Shown piece by piece: positions 12,147 to 24,160 of a stretch of 64,000 nt of DNA. The notes under the pieces are model-generated. The model ran no database searches, was not told where the DNA came from, and worked only from the letters and a program-made list of their open reading frames with translations. Every line of letters begins with the position of its first letter. Position 1 is the stretch's first letter. Source of the DNA: Dermacentor variabilis (Eukaryota; Arthropoda; Arachnida; Ixodida; Ixodidae); assembly GCF_050947875.1 (NCBI RefSeq), contig NC_134576.1, positions 60,020,255 to 60,084,254 of the forward strand, in the 5' to 3' direction. A program made the position numbers and the translations under genes.

Positions 12147-12330
12147 TAAACACAGCCTCCCCATTAGGACGACCGAAGGGAAATTCTACGCTGGAATGAT
12201 GAGCGGCAACAGAACCACCTGTGGAAGACGACGATGCTCGAGCCATTGATGATGATGATAATTTTTTGCACAATGGAGACAGCTGTGAAAGAAGACGACG
12301 AACGCGCGAGCAGTTGCACTTGCGCGTTTG
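12147..12330 (-). repeat. Dispersed repeat, inverted copy
   Basis: On the minus strand it contains CGTCGTCTTC(C/T)(A/T)CAG blocks, a short ATC/ATG-repeat insert, GGTGGTTCTGTTGCCGCTC, CCAGCGTAGAATTTCCCTT and TAATGGGGAGGC, matching 11180-11406. The two copies could be the inverted ends of one element of about 1.15 kb or independent insertions. Confidence 0.6.
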
Positions 12331-12649
12331 CGCGCTTGCGCCGATAATTTTTTGTAACAGTCCTTTTTAAAAAGTTGCACAATACACTTTTTTTTTTCAG
12401 AAACATCTATTTTTACCCTTGTGCCTGGGACTTCTTTGCGTCCCACGTGTGACAAGGGTAGTTCAAGGGCGCATTATCTATCCCCGAGCCCACAGGGGTA
12501 CGTGCCAATAAACTTCAATCATTTCTGTACTATCACCAGGATCGGCCCACATAATGATTTGTTTTTGTCAACATTTCGGACACATTTTTTACAAGATCCT
12601 AGCCATAACCAACTTTGCTGTGAAAAGAAAAGGTGGCCCTTACACGTTT

Positions 12650-12737
12650 GCATGCAGACATAGAGTTTCTCACTCTATTACCTAGAGGGAGATCTGGCGC
12701 TGCTGCGCTGTGGTATGCATGGGAATGCCGGTATATT
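12650..12737 (+). repeat. Inverted dispersed repeat, left arm
   Basis: Contains GCATGCAGACA, GAGTTTCTCACTCTATTACC and TAGAGGGAGATCTGGCGC, then CATGGGAATGCCGGTATAT. An inverted relative lies at 13162-13268. Confidence 0.65.
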
Positions 12738-13161
12738 GTGACTTCGGATTGGCATTGTTCTCGGAGAGCCAGGCAAGCACCGTTCCATGTGTCCCATTGA
12801 TTCATTTCGTACTAAAACTGCACGTAAAAAGCTGTTCTATAGCTTTATTATTGCACAAAACATGATTTGTTTTACTATGAGAACTTGTTATTGCATGTAC
12901 AATTATATAGAACGTAAAAAGTATCAGCGGGCCGCTAAAGTTGGAGGACAGACGACAAGATTCGAGTTTGCTTTGAAAGAGTTTGTCGTTTGTTCTTGTT
13001 TTTCTTCGCTTGGTCATGCATTGTAGGTCAGTAAAGATGTAATATACATGAAATGAAACATTTCATGTAGATTTTACTTTAAGAACGCGTTATTTGGGTA
13101 GTCAAATCCACGTTCTAGACGAAGCCCCTTACAACACCAGCCAACACGAGCCTCGCAGACA

Positions 13162-13268
13162 CATATACCGTCATTCCCATGACAGCACGGCGCCCCTTAA
13201 GAAACTTCCATAGACGGTGGCGCCAGATTTCCCTCTAGGTGTTATAGTGAGAAAATATGTGCATGCAG
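13162..13268 (-). repeat. Inverted dispersed repeat, right arm
   Basis: The reverse complement of this block carries GCATGCACATATTTTCTCAC, ACCTAGAGGGAAATCTGGCG and CATGGGAATGACGGTATAT in the same order as the left arm, with an extra stretch of about 20 bases before CATGGGAATG. The arms are separated by about 425 bases with no coding motif, consistent with a non-autonomous element or two opposed insertions. Confidence 0.65.
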
Positions 13269-14442
13269 ATATAATGCTTTTGCAATGATTATGCCACTGC
13301 GACCAGCCACTGTAAGAAAGCACCTGTCGAGCACATTCAGCGGTAATAATTGCTTTCGTATCCCGCAGCGCTGAATCTGCGTACCATCGCTTTAATGATG
13401 TCACACACAAAATATAAAGGACAAAAATATGCTCCGCTTAATGAGTCATTGGAGATGTTATCCTGGCTGATGCCCTGTTACGATGTTCTCGGTATCGGAT
13501 TACATTTTCCCCGCGTTGTTGCCGCCTTAAACCCATGCAAAAAACGTGATTACACTTCGTATATTATAAATCTACACTGTTCATATTTCAAATTTTGTAG
13601 GCATTCCTTTAGTATGTGAAGAATAGATCGATGCCATTCTTATGGCATGTAAGGTTACCAGATAAGACGCGATCTCTTCTTTCAGTTCGCCTGTTTATAC
13701 AATGACGGGACTCACTCTTCCGTTATAGCACGGTGAGCGTTTCATGCTTATATTGGGTTTAGTTTATCAGCTAAAAATTTTAACAGCTGCAGTAAGAATG
13801 ATTCGCACGCTAACCAACAAGGGCAATTTATTGGGGTAAACAAAGGTTCTCTCGACGATCTTTGGAAGAGCGTTCAAAAAATGTTTCTCAAAGATTTAGA
13901 GACTGCGATCGTACTCGAAGCGTAGAAGAAGAGTGTTTATTCATCACTGAGTTTTAAAGAAAACACACATAAAGCCACGCCGGCAACACTGACCACATAT
14001 ATTTCGTTTTATTTTATTTTTATTTTTCTAAAAATTTACGAAGGTTTAATATAATAGGGGTAGGCTTTCACAGAAGCGGAGTAACTTTTCCTAATTCAAC
14101 CTAAACAATTACCTCCTACGCGTTGCAGGCAGTTGGATGGCCAGCTGACAGCAAAGAAGTTGTAAGAAAAGTCCTTCTAGTATGTGGCGGCTCTAGGAAA
14201 AGAAAGGAAGCCGAAAATATTTTTTAAGTAATGTTGGCAAGTAACATGCTCTGCACGCCAGGTCCTTGAAACATCACAGTGGTAGGAATGATGTGTCGAT
14301 CGTGACTAAGCGGAGAGTAAAAGAATTCGAATAATGTTTAACGTTAATCTAACTATTATTAACTATTATTAATTATTATGAGTTATTAACGTTAATCAAA
14401 CTGCAAAAGTAATGTATTACTGCTACAAATGAGCCTGGAAAT
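13269..14442. other. No gene seen
   Basis: AT-rich, with a T-rich tract near 14000 and a low-complexity TTATTAA run near 14345-14390 just before the LINE remnant. Confidence 0.6.
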
Positions 14443-15040
14443 ATGTACTTTATTGTATGTTTTAGGCACGAGGGGTTCCACCAGTATTGTGAATTGAGCA
14501 ATATTGAAGTGGAAGGAGGGGCAATGAGCCCATACAAAGACAGGACCAAAAATGGGAAAACAAGGTACAAGCTGCCAAGGTTACCCCCTCGGTTTTTTAG
14601 CGATGCCTATAGTGATACAGAACTTGCTCGCGATGTGGACCCCCTTCCGCAAGAAATCGCAGAATTGCGCGAAAGTTCGTGCATGATCACCCGGCTGTAT
14701 AAAGAATCTAGGGAAAAATGTGACGCTGTGAGGGCAGAGAACAAGACGCTTATAAAAGAAAACAGAATGCTGGCTAAAAGGGTAGCAGACCTCGAGCAGT
14801 ATTCTCGTACAAGCAACAAGAGTATTCTCGTACAAGATCAAGGAGTGCCGCCGTTTACACACAGGGCGAGAACTGTGTCGCTGTTCTGCAAAAAATCGGT
14901 TACAAGATTGGCTGTCCTGTGACACCATCTGACATTGTCTACCGCGTCGCAAACATATAATAGCACGCTTCTGTTCCTGCACTAAGAAGGCTGAATTCGT
15001 AATCCCGGAGAGCACGACTAAACACTACCGCTCTCGGCTT
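14443..15040 (+). pseudogene. LINE ORF1 remnant (coiled-coil RNA-binding protein)
   Basis: The open part to 14922 has a charged coiled-coil stretch (ENKTLIKENRMLAKRVADLE) followed by the LEQYSR motif. In the intact element at 36142-36894 the same motif precedes NNLEIKGVP. Here a frameshift follows that motif, and the remainder (CPVTPSDIVYRVA..., ...FCSCTKKAEFV) continues in other frames to about 15010, matching the CPISIKDIDVIHRVP and LVRFHSRALKTEF blocks of the intact copy. ORF1 proteins of this type bind element RNA. This copy is not functional. Confidence 0.75.
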
Positions 15041-15429
15041 CCTCCCCCGCCCCCCCCCTCCCCCCCGCATGCAGACGCCAGGGTCTTTATTTAACGACTA
15101 CTTAACACAAGAGAGCAAACATCTGTTTGCTCAAGTCCTTGAACTAAAAAGACAGCAGAACTGGAAATTCCTATAGATGGACAGCTGTCGTATCAAAGCA
15201 CGAAAAACAGAATGGAGCCCTGTGTACGTCATTTCTAGCACACGCGACCTTTCGCTAATCGCCTCGTAGCGGTTCAAACCTTGTTTCATATCTAATCAAA
15301 TAAACATTCCCGACAAGGTATTATTCCGCAGAAGAACTGAACCTTTCATTAAATAGCACCGGGCTCACACATAAATCCCTGATACGTAGCCTCTCAAAGA
15401 ACTATGATAACATGATATATTTTTTTTCT

Positions 15430-18110
15430 AATCTATATAACCCTTTCACTATGATCTGACTCTCAGAAATATGGCTGACAAACGCTGACAGTAACCTGTG
15501 TTGTATTTCCGGATACACAACGGAAGTAGGTGTCTGTAAGCATGTTCGGTATGGCGGTTCAGCAAATTCTTGTCCAAGATAGCCAGCCATATCATCGTCA
15601 CCATGACCTCTCTTGCCCTAACGTTGAATCTGTATTTTGAGAATTTCATAAATCTTTTCTTTAAGCTAACAGCAGAAACACAATAATTGGTTCATTATAT
15701 TGCTCTCCATCATCTTGTTCTATTAGTTTTTGCTCCCAAATAGATGTTATATTGAACATAATTGCAAACGAAAACGAAAACGTCATTATCCTCGGCAACA
15801 TAAACATAGATATTATTAACTCGTCTGATAGTCATTGCTCTAAAACACCAACCGCTATGCAGGATGTGGCCTAGATTCATTAATAACCGTATCCACAAGA
15901 TGTCCCACAATCCGAATCTCACTCATCAATAGACCATGTATTATCAAATTTACACCTAGAACAATGTGCTGACGTAGTCCCCGTCTCGATAATGGACCAC
16001 TATCCCGTGTTCGTTCTATTAAAATCTATCAACCCACCATACCGAAGAAACATAAAAAGAGCTAACATTTACAACCCCAAGTTCATTAATCAGATTGAAG
16101 AAATCAGCTGGAACCTGATTCTTTCTACGACAGACGCAACTCTGGCTTTCACACAATTTAACAACAAAGTTAGCAACGTGTACTTAGAGTGTACGAACCC
16201 ACCAAGAATAATCACTGGTTCTCAGGCCCTCGAAACCCCTGGATAGCACGATATCTCTTGCAAAGTAATAAGAAACGTAATAACCTTCATAAAAATTAAT
16301 ACGCCAGCCCTTAAATGCAATTTAATGTCGCGGTACATAACTTATTCTAATACACTTACCATACTCTTCAAAGAAGCCAAGCGCTCCTACTTTGAGAAAG
16401 CAGTCGTTAAACATAAAAATAATATCAGCCGAACTTGCAATACCATTAGGTCCTTTCTTCATCTGCCTTCACCAAGGCGCACACTGAACGAACTTAATAC
16501 AGGAACAAGGGTAGTAACGGAAGCCAACGGAAAGGAATTCAGTTCTTTTTTCTGTCCTACAGATGATCATTCACCAGACAGTATACAACAGCCAGTACTC
16601 AGGCAAAGCCCTCATACATTTTACTTGTACCCTACGTCAACCAAAAAAGTTTCCGATTCAATCGCTAGTTTACGAACTACAGATGCCAGCCTTGACGATT
16701 TACAACCCCCCAAAACCAAATTAAATCATTTCATATTGCCGACGTACTCGTAAACATTATTACCTGCACGTTTAAAACAGGCGTTTTCCCCGACGAATTG
16801 AAACCCGCTAAAATACCTCCTATATTCAAAAAAGGTGACAAGGAACTAATTTCAAACTACCGCCCAGTCTGCATGCTATTCTTTTTTAGCAAAGTTATTG
16901 AGAAACTACTTGTAAACCGCTTAACAAACTACTTTCACAGATGTAATCTTCGCTCGTCTCAAAAACACGGGTTTCGTAAAGGTTATTCGACTTAAATAGC
17001 TATAACATCATTCACAGACAAAATAGAACATGTCCCTGACATGTGCCATATCGTTGGCTCAGCTTTCTCCGACTACAGTAAGGCATTTCAAACCATCTGT
17101 CATAACATTCTTTCCTACAAGCTAGAAGCTCTGGGCATTCGTGGCCCCGCTCATTCGCTCATCCGCAGTTATCTGACTAACATAACGCAAGTTCTAGATT
17201 TCGGTGGTTCCCTCTCATGGGTACTAAATTAGTCACTAGGGGTCTCCCACAAGGCTCGCTCCTAGGACCTTTACTTTTCCTCGTGTACATTAATGATCTT
17301 CCTCACTGTTCAACCAGCACTTCATCTATACTATATGCCGACGGCACCACTATATTTACTAATAGCAAATGCATAATTACTGTAATAAATCGACTAAATT
17401 CTAACCTAGACAATTTATCCGCTTGATGCACAAATAATAAACTTCAGATCATTCATTCGGAAACGAAGCTTATGCTTTTTCATACACATAAACGTGTCCT
17501 CGCGCCCGCACCACTCCTCATCTTACAAAGTCATATTCTTTCACTTGCAAATGAAGTTGTATTCCTTGGCGTCAAGCTTGACCTTTACCTTAAGTTTAGC
17601 TTGCATGCCGACATTATCTAAAAAAATGCCTTTGGAATAACAGTACTAATTTTGACGCGCTCGTATTTTCCACAAAACATAAGAACTTCCCTTTATTAAA
17701 CATTTATACATGGCCACTTAGAATACTGCATCTGAGTTTGGGAACACACATTCCCCGCACATAACACATCTGCGACATTTACAAAATCAAGCCTTGACGA
17801 TCATCGATTTCTCTAGTTACATAACACATGCAGCACTACTTTCCACTTCGTTAAAAATACTAGCAAGTTGGTTTTACTCAACACTGCACACTACAACATA
17901 AAATCCTTTTAGATACATTTAATATATCTGCTCTTAGCAGCATTAAGTATAACAGATTTTTCTCTAACAACAACTTTTTACTCCTTAGAATAAACACTTA
18001 TGATGTAATGTATACTGCCATTTTTACGGCCACTAAATACTGCAATTAATACCCCATATTGAAGCCTGCCGCTCAACATTAACAATCAAGAGTGATACGA
18101 AGAAATATTT
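15430..18110 (+). pseudogene. LINE ORF2 remnant (endonuclease-reverse transcriptase)
   Basis: Pieces appear in normal order across all three plus frames. Endonuclease: LSEIWLTNA near 15460, GGSANSC near 15555, VIILGNINIDI near 15785, SSIDHVLSNL near 15930 and MDHYPVFVLL near 16000. Reverse transcriptase: FKKGDKELISNYRP near 16830, KHGFRKGYST near 16965, FSDYSKAFQTI near 17065, LPQGSLLGPLLFLVYINDL near 17250 and ILYADGTTIF near 17335. The catalytic endonuclease GD is changed to GN, and the polymerase motif YADD is changed to YADG. Together with many stops and frameshifts this makes it dead. Confidence 0.85.
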
Positions 18111-18650
18111 ACTAACGCCAACTCTGGCTACAGACTCATTACTATGAATATATATTGTATACAAACTTATTTTACAGTTTTTGTTGCTTCAGTATATGCC
18201 TAATACATTGCTTTCATTCTCTATCTTCCAATGTCTTCATTATTTCTTACAAATTTTAAGATTTTCGTTGCATAGCATATATTTGACTTGTCCTTCGCAT
18301 ATTGTAAGCCTATTTCTGTTTCTCATTATCTCCCACGTTAACCTCGTGTTCTTTGATATATGTTATTCGTGGTTTCCTTAATGTGTCAACTACTACATTT
18401 TTATTTACTGATACGCAGTATCTGTTTCATTTGCCTGTTTGACTGGAACTTCAATTATTGTAAGCACCTTTGTTGTATTTGATTATCTACTTCCGTAACT
18501 TTGTGTAATCTGGTGTCTGTCACTGCTATATTGCCATAACGTATTAATTACTGAATTGTTAGCTTACTGCTAGGAGGACTCCTTGACAGATTTTCTAACT
18601 CTGGGACATCCTCGAGTACTAATGATGAATAATGAGATAAAAAAGAGCCG

Positions 18651-20205
18651 AGCATCTTTTTTCGTGTACTGCCATTCTTTGTCTCCCCTCACTACCAGCG
18701 ATAGCGGGAGGGGAGAATGGAGTTTATAGGCAGTTTCGCTTGACAAGTGAACGGCACAGTATTTGCATAGCCTAGCCGTTCAAACAAAGTCCCACACATG
18801 GGAGCACCTTATACAGACAGGAAACGCTGACTTGGAAGCTGTGCTCGTGTATTGATCTTTACGTCTCCCGTGCCACCACGACTGTTGCTTGCGGCTTTTC
18901 CTTCTTTCTTGCAATATCATATCTTGTTTAGTTTTTTTTTTTTTCACCATGCCAATATGTTATTTCTCTTGACAGTTTGGCACCCTAAAGTGCCCGTGAG
19001 AAACGTGCGCTGAAAGAATTATCTGCATTCGTTGACTGCTTCTCCAGACTCACCACACCACACCGTTGCAGACGTTACTTGCATCTTGATAGGGGCGCCC
19101 GTGTCTCAATCCTTTTAGGAACCACTCGCGAGCGTGTCGCCCTAATGTATAATTCTGCCCCTGTGCCTGTTTAGGGACCGGCGGAAGATTCTAAGCGTTA
19201 TCCCGCCAAGTAGATTCCCATATCAGAGAGAACCTTGGCATGCCGTCAGCCTTTTGGCCATGATCCACTTTGGAAGTTAGTCAGTGCACTGTAGAGAGAA
19301 CGCGAACGAATCGCTGTAGCGCAAGCTACTGACATCAAAAGGTATTCTCAATTCCTTCGCTTCCTGAGAGGAACAGCAGCTTACACTGTAGCAAACGTTG
19401 GGATCTTGTGGGGGAACGCAGACCGTCTGATACGTAAAGCTTAGGCTATTTGTGTGCTCCTAGACTAGTATAGTGACGGGCGACTTACGAAGATTACTAA
19501 GATCAAAGAAAGCAGTGTAGCAAAACGCTTAAGGCCGGCACATTCATCACATTGTGGAATCGTGTTTTATATGTTTCGTAACCTCCTTCAAGAGGGTCAC
19601 CAAATGCTGTTCCCTTGCATGTCTTGCACTCTTTCAAAGGTATTTCTGCATTCTGCCCACGCCGAAATTCTGTCCGCGTGGCCGAAATGCGCACCCTGGA
19701 CGTTATTTTCAGCAGCAAAATACATTAACCATTGGGACAGCCTGCAGCTGATCAATTGCCCAACGGACAAATGTAAGTGGGAGAGATACTCTTATAAATA
19801 TTCACTTAATGTTTAGTTAATACTTAAGGGTAATTGTTCCAACATTGGAACTGAAGTCAGCCACTGCTGGGGACATGGTCACTTCCTAGGAATCCTGCGA
19901 CTGTTTTCAGCTGGTTTTCTCGTACGTAGGTATATCTGCTCTACCTCATTTAAGATGTTAAAAAACTACATTCTAGAGCCGTTTGTTATTTAACCCATTA
20001 GGGAGCTATGAGCAAGCACGCGCCGAAACGTAAAATTCCATAAACTCATTGTTGGAGAGGTTAATTACATTATCACGAATTAGCCCGAGAATACAGATAC
20101 CTTAGTGGAAATGGTTAGACTTATTAGTATCACGCTCTTCCTTCTCTTCAAGGCGACACGGTCTTGCGGTAAAGTGAAGTATATTCATGAGCATTGCCAT
20201 AGATA
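18651..20205. other. No gene seen
   Basis: Includes a GC-rich hairpin near 18685-18716 (CTCCCCTC ... GGAGGGGAG). No coding family was recognised. An unrelated pair of overlapping plus frames at 19554-19816 lacks motifs. Confidence 0.55.
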
Positions 20206-20640
20206 TTTGGCCTACATATTTCCATCGATATTTTCAGAATAAATGCTAAACAGCTGTCTGAATGGGCTTGGTGGCATCGAGAGCGTGCACAAGTTCACGA
20301 AGTTCTTTCTCGTGTCCTCGATCACTCTGTGGCAAGTCGGGCTCATTGATCCCCAGCACCGCCATGCAGGCTCCGACGTGCGGCTGTACCGTGGAAACCA
20401 TCGAGCAGCCTTTCTGCGGTGCCTCATGGGACGCCTGGAGCACAGATGGAAATCTTCCATGCCACCTTTACGTACCGGCCACAGTTGCGTCGCTCGATCC
20501 ACTTTCCCGCGAAGATATAAGAAGCGGGTCTGGCGGCTGTCCGTCTCTTGAGTGGGCTTGATGGCTCGCGAAATTCTTCCTCGTCCCACACATTGGCGAG
20601 AAACTTTCCGTACCATCCATTAGAGATGATGATGTCACGC
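20206..20640 (+). promoter_or_regulatory. TATA-bearing monomer repeats at LINE 5' end
   Basis: A unit beginning TGGGCTTGGTGGC near 20260 is followed about 290 bases later by a related unit beginning TGGGCTTGATGGC near 20552; both continue with a TTC(A/T)CGAA(G/A)TTCTT and CCTCGTC-like block. Before each start lies a related GCTGTC(C)TGA/GTCTCTTGA stretch, implying the end of an earlier unit. TATAAGA at 20516-20522 lies about 31 bases upstream of the second unit start. This matches the layout of the intact LINE at 35 kb. The units are decayed and their exact edges are uncertain. Confidence 0.55.
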
Positions 20641-20700
20641 CGATAGTGCTGCCGAGTCTACAATTTTGTGCTATATACTGTTGTGTGTGACATGCGTAAT

Positions 20701-20754
20701 ATGGTATGGCTTTTGCTGATGACACCCGGCGATGTTGAACTAAAGCCAGGTCCG
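20701..20754 (+). pseudogene. 2A-like peptide remnant at LINE ORF N-terminus
   Basis: The frame from the ATG at 20701 reads ...LLLMTPGDVELKPGP, then FSD and a stop at 20764. The 2A ribosome-skipping consensus is D-x-E-x-N-P-G-P. All positions are present except Asn, which is Lys here (AAG; AAC or AAT would restore the consensus). 2A-like sequences are known near the N-terminus of some non-LTR retrotransposon ORFs, and the reverse transcriptase remnants downstream fit that context. With Lys at the key position and a stop soon after, it is presumably inactive. Confidence 0.65.
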
Positions 20755-21849
20755 TTTTCAGACTAAAACTGATACGGATTCTACTAAGGATTTGCTAAAA
20801 AAATACCAAAAGAACAAGCCAAAATGAACAAGACCTTGAAAGGTTAATAGGTTGTGAATACAAAAATCTTTATGTTTCTGAGGTTTCAGTATTTGCATGA
20901 ATTTCACTCTATGATTGCAAGCGTATTCACCTTGTTCCATTTGTTTACTTACCGTAAAACTGTGTTCTATATGTCTTGCACTGTTGCTGCAGGCTCTTAC
21001 TGTGTGCATTCGGGTGTTAGTGTCCCGTCAGGCAGAGCAGATACGCCTTTCGCCCTTGCATACGAGGCTTTGTCGTCTGAAATAAGGAATTGTACTTAAG
21101 TTATATGAAAGAACTGGCTTCGAACTTAAAACATGTCACACAGACCGTGTCACCTATGCAAATAAAATTGACTGCAATGGAAAAGACTTAGTAAGTATGA
21201 AAAACTGTGAGGAAAACGTACTTGAGTGTAAGTATCTTATCTAAGCTTCAATAAATATCAGTGTGAGCTCGGCATAAGGTTGACGACTGAAGAACACGGC
21301 AGCCGCAAAAGTAATTTAGTGATATATGCTTTAGCTGAAGAGCCTGAGGTGTACGCTAAGTCTCTGGAAAACAAAGTCAAATTAAATATTCTGAAATATA
21401 GGCTAGGCGTCGTAATCGACTCCTTATAGATAGCTCACAAGGGCGGCACTCGTCGCAGTCAGCGCTCATAGCAGTCAGCAGACGCGCCCTATCATTCGGC
21501 AGTTGTGCTAGTTCTCGGAAGAAAAAGTTTTTTTTTCTCAGTCTGACAAACTAAAGGGCACACAAATATTCATTTTCAAAAAAACACAGATACATTCGAT
21601 CCAAGCTATGGCATTCGGCCACAGGTGAGAAGGCTAAGGGCGCAAGAGTCTCACTTCCCTTTGACAAGTGGAAAGTCAGTGGCACGACTTACGTCCGGGA
21701 CCCTGTCGAACAAGCGAGAGTGAAATTAATCGCGACTTCTGCAATTGCACGTGAACCAGAATCCAAAGCCGCTGTATCAGAGAAATTATATGCGCGGAGG
21801 AATAGGTGACAAAATAAAACTAAATCATCACGAGTCCTGTCGTTTAACG

Positions 21850-24160
21850 CGTTAACAAAGTGTGGTTACTTGCAAATTTAATCCTCTCATATAATTTCCG
21901 CATACTAGCTATAACAGAAACTTTGCTTCACGCGCAGGTACAAAACATTGAAGCCGTTCCTGCTTCCTACAACCTAATCGGCCGAAACAGAACAGCCAGA
22001 GGAGGTGGAATAGCCATTTCTATAAAGAATAACTAACAGCACACAGTCTTAGAAGCATCCGTGATCATGAAAGCTTATGGTGCAGATATATGTAGATAAA
22101 ACGCTACTGCTTGGGGGCATGTACGTCCCTCCCTATAGTGCAGCCAGCTCCTTAGAAGTGATGCACGATTTCATCTCGCGGCATACAAATTCAAGGTCAA
22201 AAGTTATTTTAACGGGTTACCTTAAATTACCAGGAAAATTTTGCATTACCTTGAGCCACGACGGCAGGGAATTCAAGAAAACGGAACTTTTAACTTTGCA
22301 CCGCATTCAGTTTCCTTTTTTTTTTTTTGCCCAGTCGCTACGCGCTAACACTGGAGTTGCTGCTACTTCCGCTTCTCTTTCTGGCCTAATGTTCGTGAGC
22401 AATACACTGCAAGGATGCACAATCACACTAGATAAAGGCATTCCTCATCACAAGTTGCTTTCAATGGCTTCTCCTATCGTAACAACCCGTCCGCATTTCA
22501 AGCGGTCGTTTGTCTATGTCAGGAACTACGCACGCGCAGACGACGAAGCGCTGCTAAGCGCTTTGGAATCCAACTCCGATCAATTTAACGCTACAAACGC
22601 TGTAGACCAAATGTAGTCAGAATTTAAACATCTTTCACATTTCTGTGCGTGGAATTTTATTCCGTAACAGACATTATCCGTGGGTCTCGCCTGATATGAT
22701 TCAAATGAAACGATACTTTAGGCGCAGGCGCAAAGCAGGCGTGATACAAGATCTCGACGGCTTTAAAAGAAAGCTTGTACGGAAAAATTCCGAGAAGCTA
22801 AATCGCAGTTTTATGACACTACCCTGCCATCGTTTGTGCACAGCAATGCACCTAAGTTCTGGCGACACCTGCCTAAAAAAATTTTGCATAACACAAATAA
22901 CTTCTTCGTACCGAAAATTCACGGATCCTGAATGCACGTACATACGGTTTAACATCTTCTTCCAGTCTGTCTTTGAAAGAGAAGTTACGGATGCTCCGAT
23001 GTCTCCTTACAGTTTCGAACAATCAATACATAGCTTAAACATATGTGGAGAGGGAGTTTTTGTTTTCTCTCTTACGAAACCTCGGCACAAACAAATCCTC
23101 CCATCTTGATGACATTACAAACGCATTTTTGAATCGGCACGCTAATGCAGTGTCATCATATTTGTACAATTATTATGAACCATCCTTAGAAACGCTAGAA
23201 ATTCCGGAGAACTGGTGGCATGGGAAAATTATTCTCATACTGATGAAGATCTACCTCTAAACTCGAACTTAAGAACTAGCGAACCGTTTCATTGACAAGT
23301 ACGTGTTATAAATTATACGAGAATATAATTTTTAAAGCTATTATAACAAACCTGGAAAATAGCACTCTCCTTTCCGGTCAACAATGTGGCTTCTGATCAG
23401 GTCTTTCAACTGCAACACAACTTTTGGTGATAACCTATGATTTCTTTGACGCAAATAACAAATGGGGTCACATTGACGCAGTCTTCCTGGACTTCTCGAA
23501 AACTTTTGACTTAGTTCGGCATCGTGACCTAATTACCAAGCTCATAGCCTGCAGGATTGACGGTAAAGTGATATCATGAATCTCCTGCTTTCTTCAACGC
23601 CAAAAACAGCGGTTTGTCATAAACAACAGTGTTTCAGAATATTTAGACGTCTACTCAGGAGTAGCCCAAACCTCGGTGTTGGCACCTGCCTTGTTCCTTC
23701 TTTACACCAATAATATAGAGTTTCGCATTCAATCACTCATACAAATATGCCCTTTTGCAGATGATTCTGTAGCGTACTTAACTGTAAACTATGCGGATGA
23801 CCAAATTAGACTTCGAAATTCCCTAGTAAACTTACAAGTGTAGAGCTTGAAATGCGGGTATGAATCTTAACACCAATACAAAAATATGTATTAATGTCAC
23901 CAAGAAGAAATAGCCTTATAACTTTACGTGCAACTTGTACGGAACCGAAATCGTCATATACGTTCATATCAGATATTTAGGAGTCACGCTGACAAGTAGT
24001 CTGATCTGGGCAATACACATTATTTCAATTTGGGAGGGAGCCCTTAGAAAACAGTGCTTCCTGGAAATACGACTACGCCATGCACCATCATCAGTTAAAC
24101 TAAATGCCTGCAAAACACTAGTAAAATCAGAATTAGCATAGGCAGGCATAATATGCGACC
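21850..24160 (+). pseudogene. LINE endonuclease-reverse transcriptase remnant
   Basis: The order is normal for ORF2. Endonuclease blocks are FRILAITETLLHA near 21895, GGGIAISIKN near 22000, GGMYVPPYS near 22110 and VILTGYLKLPG near 22200. The linker has NRHYPWVSPDMIQMKR near 22670. Reverse transcriptase blocks are LLRNLGTNKSSHLDDITNAFL near 23080, GLSTATQLL near 23400, FLDFSKTFDLVRHRDL near 23485, APALFLLYTNNI near 23680 and CPFADDSVAYLTV near 23750. The ADD catalytic pair is still visible, but stops and frameshifts occur throughout. The product would have copied element RNA at a nicked target. Confidence 0.8.

Larger units (their letters stand above)
14443..18650 (+). mobile_element. Degenerate CR1/L2-type LINE
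   Basis: A plus-strand non-LTR retrotransposon relic with ORF1 followed by ORF2, in the same order as the intact element at 35169-40128. Its 3' untranslated part ends roughly at the AATGATGAATAATGAGATAAAA stretch near 18620-18645. No 5' monomer repeats and no target duplication were recognised. The boundaries are approximate. Confidence 0.75.
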
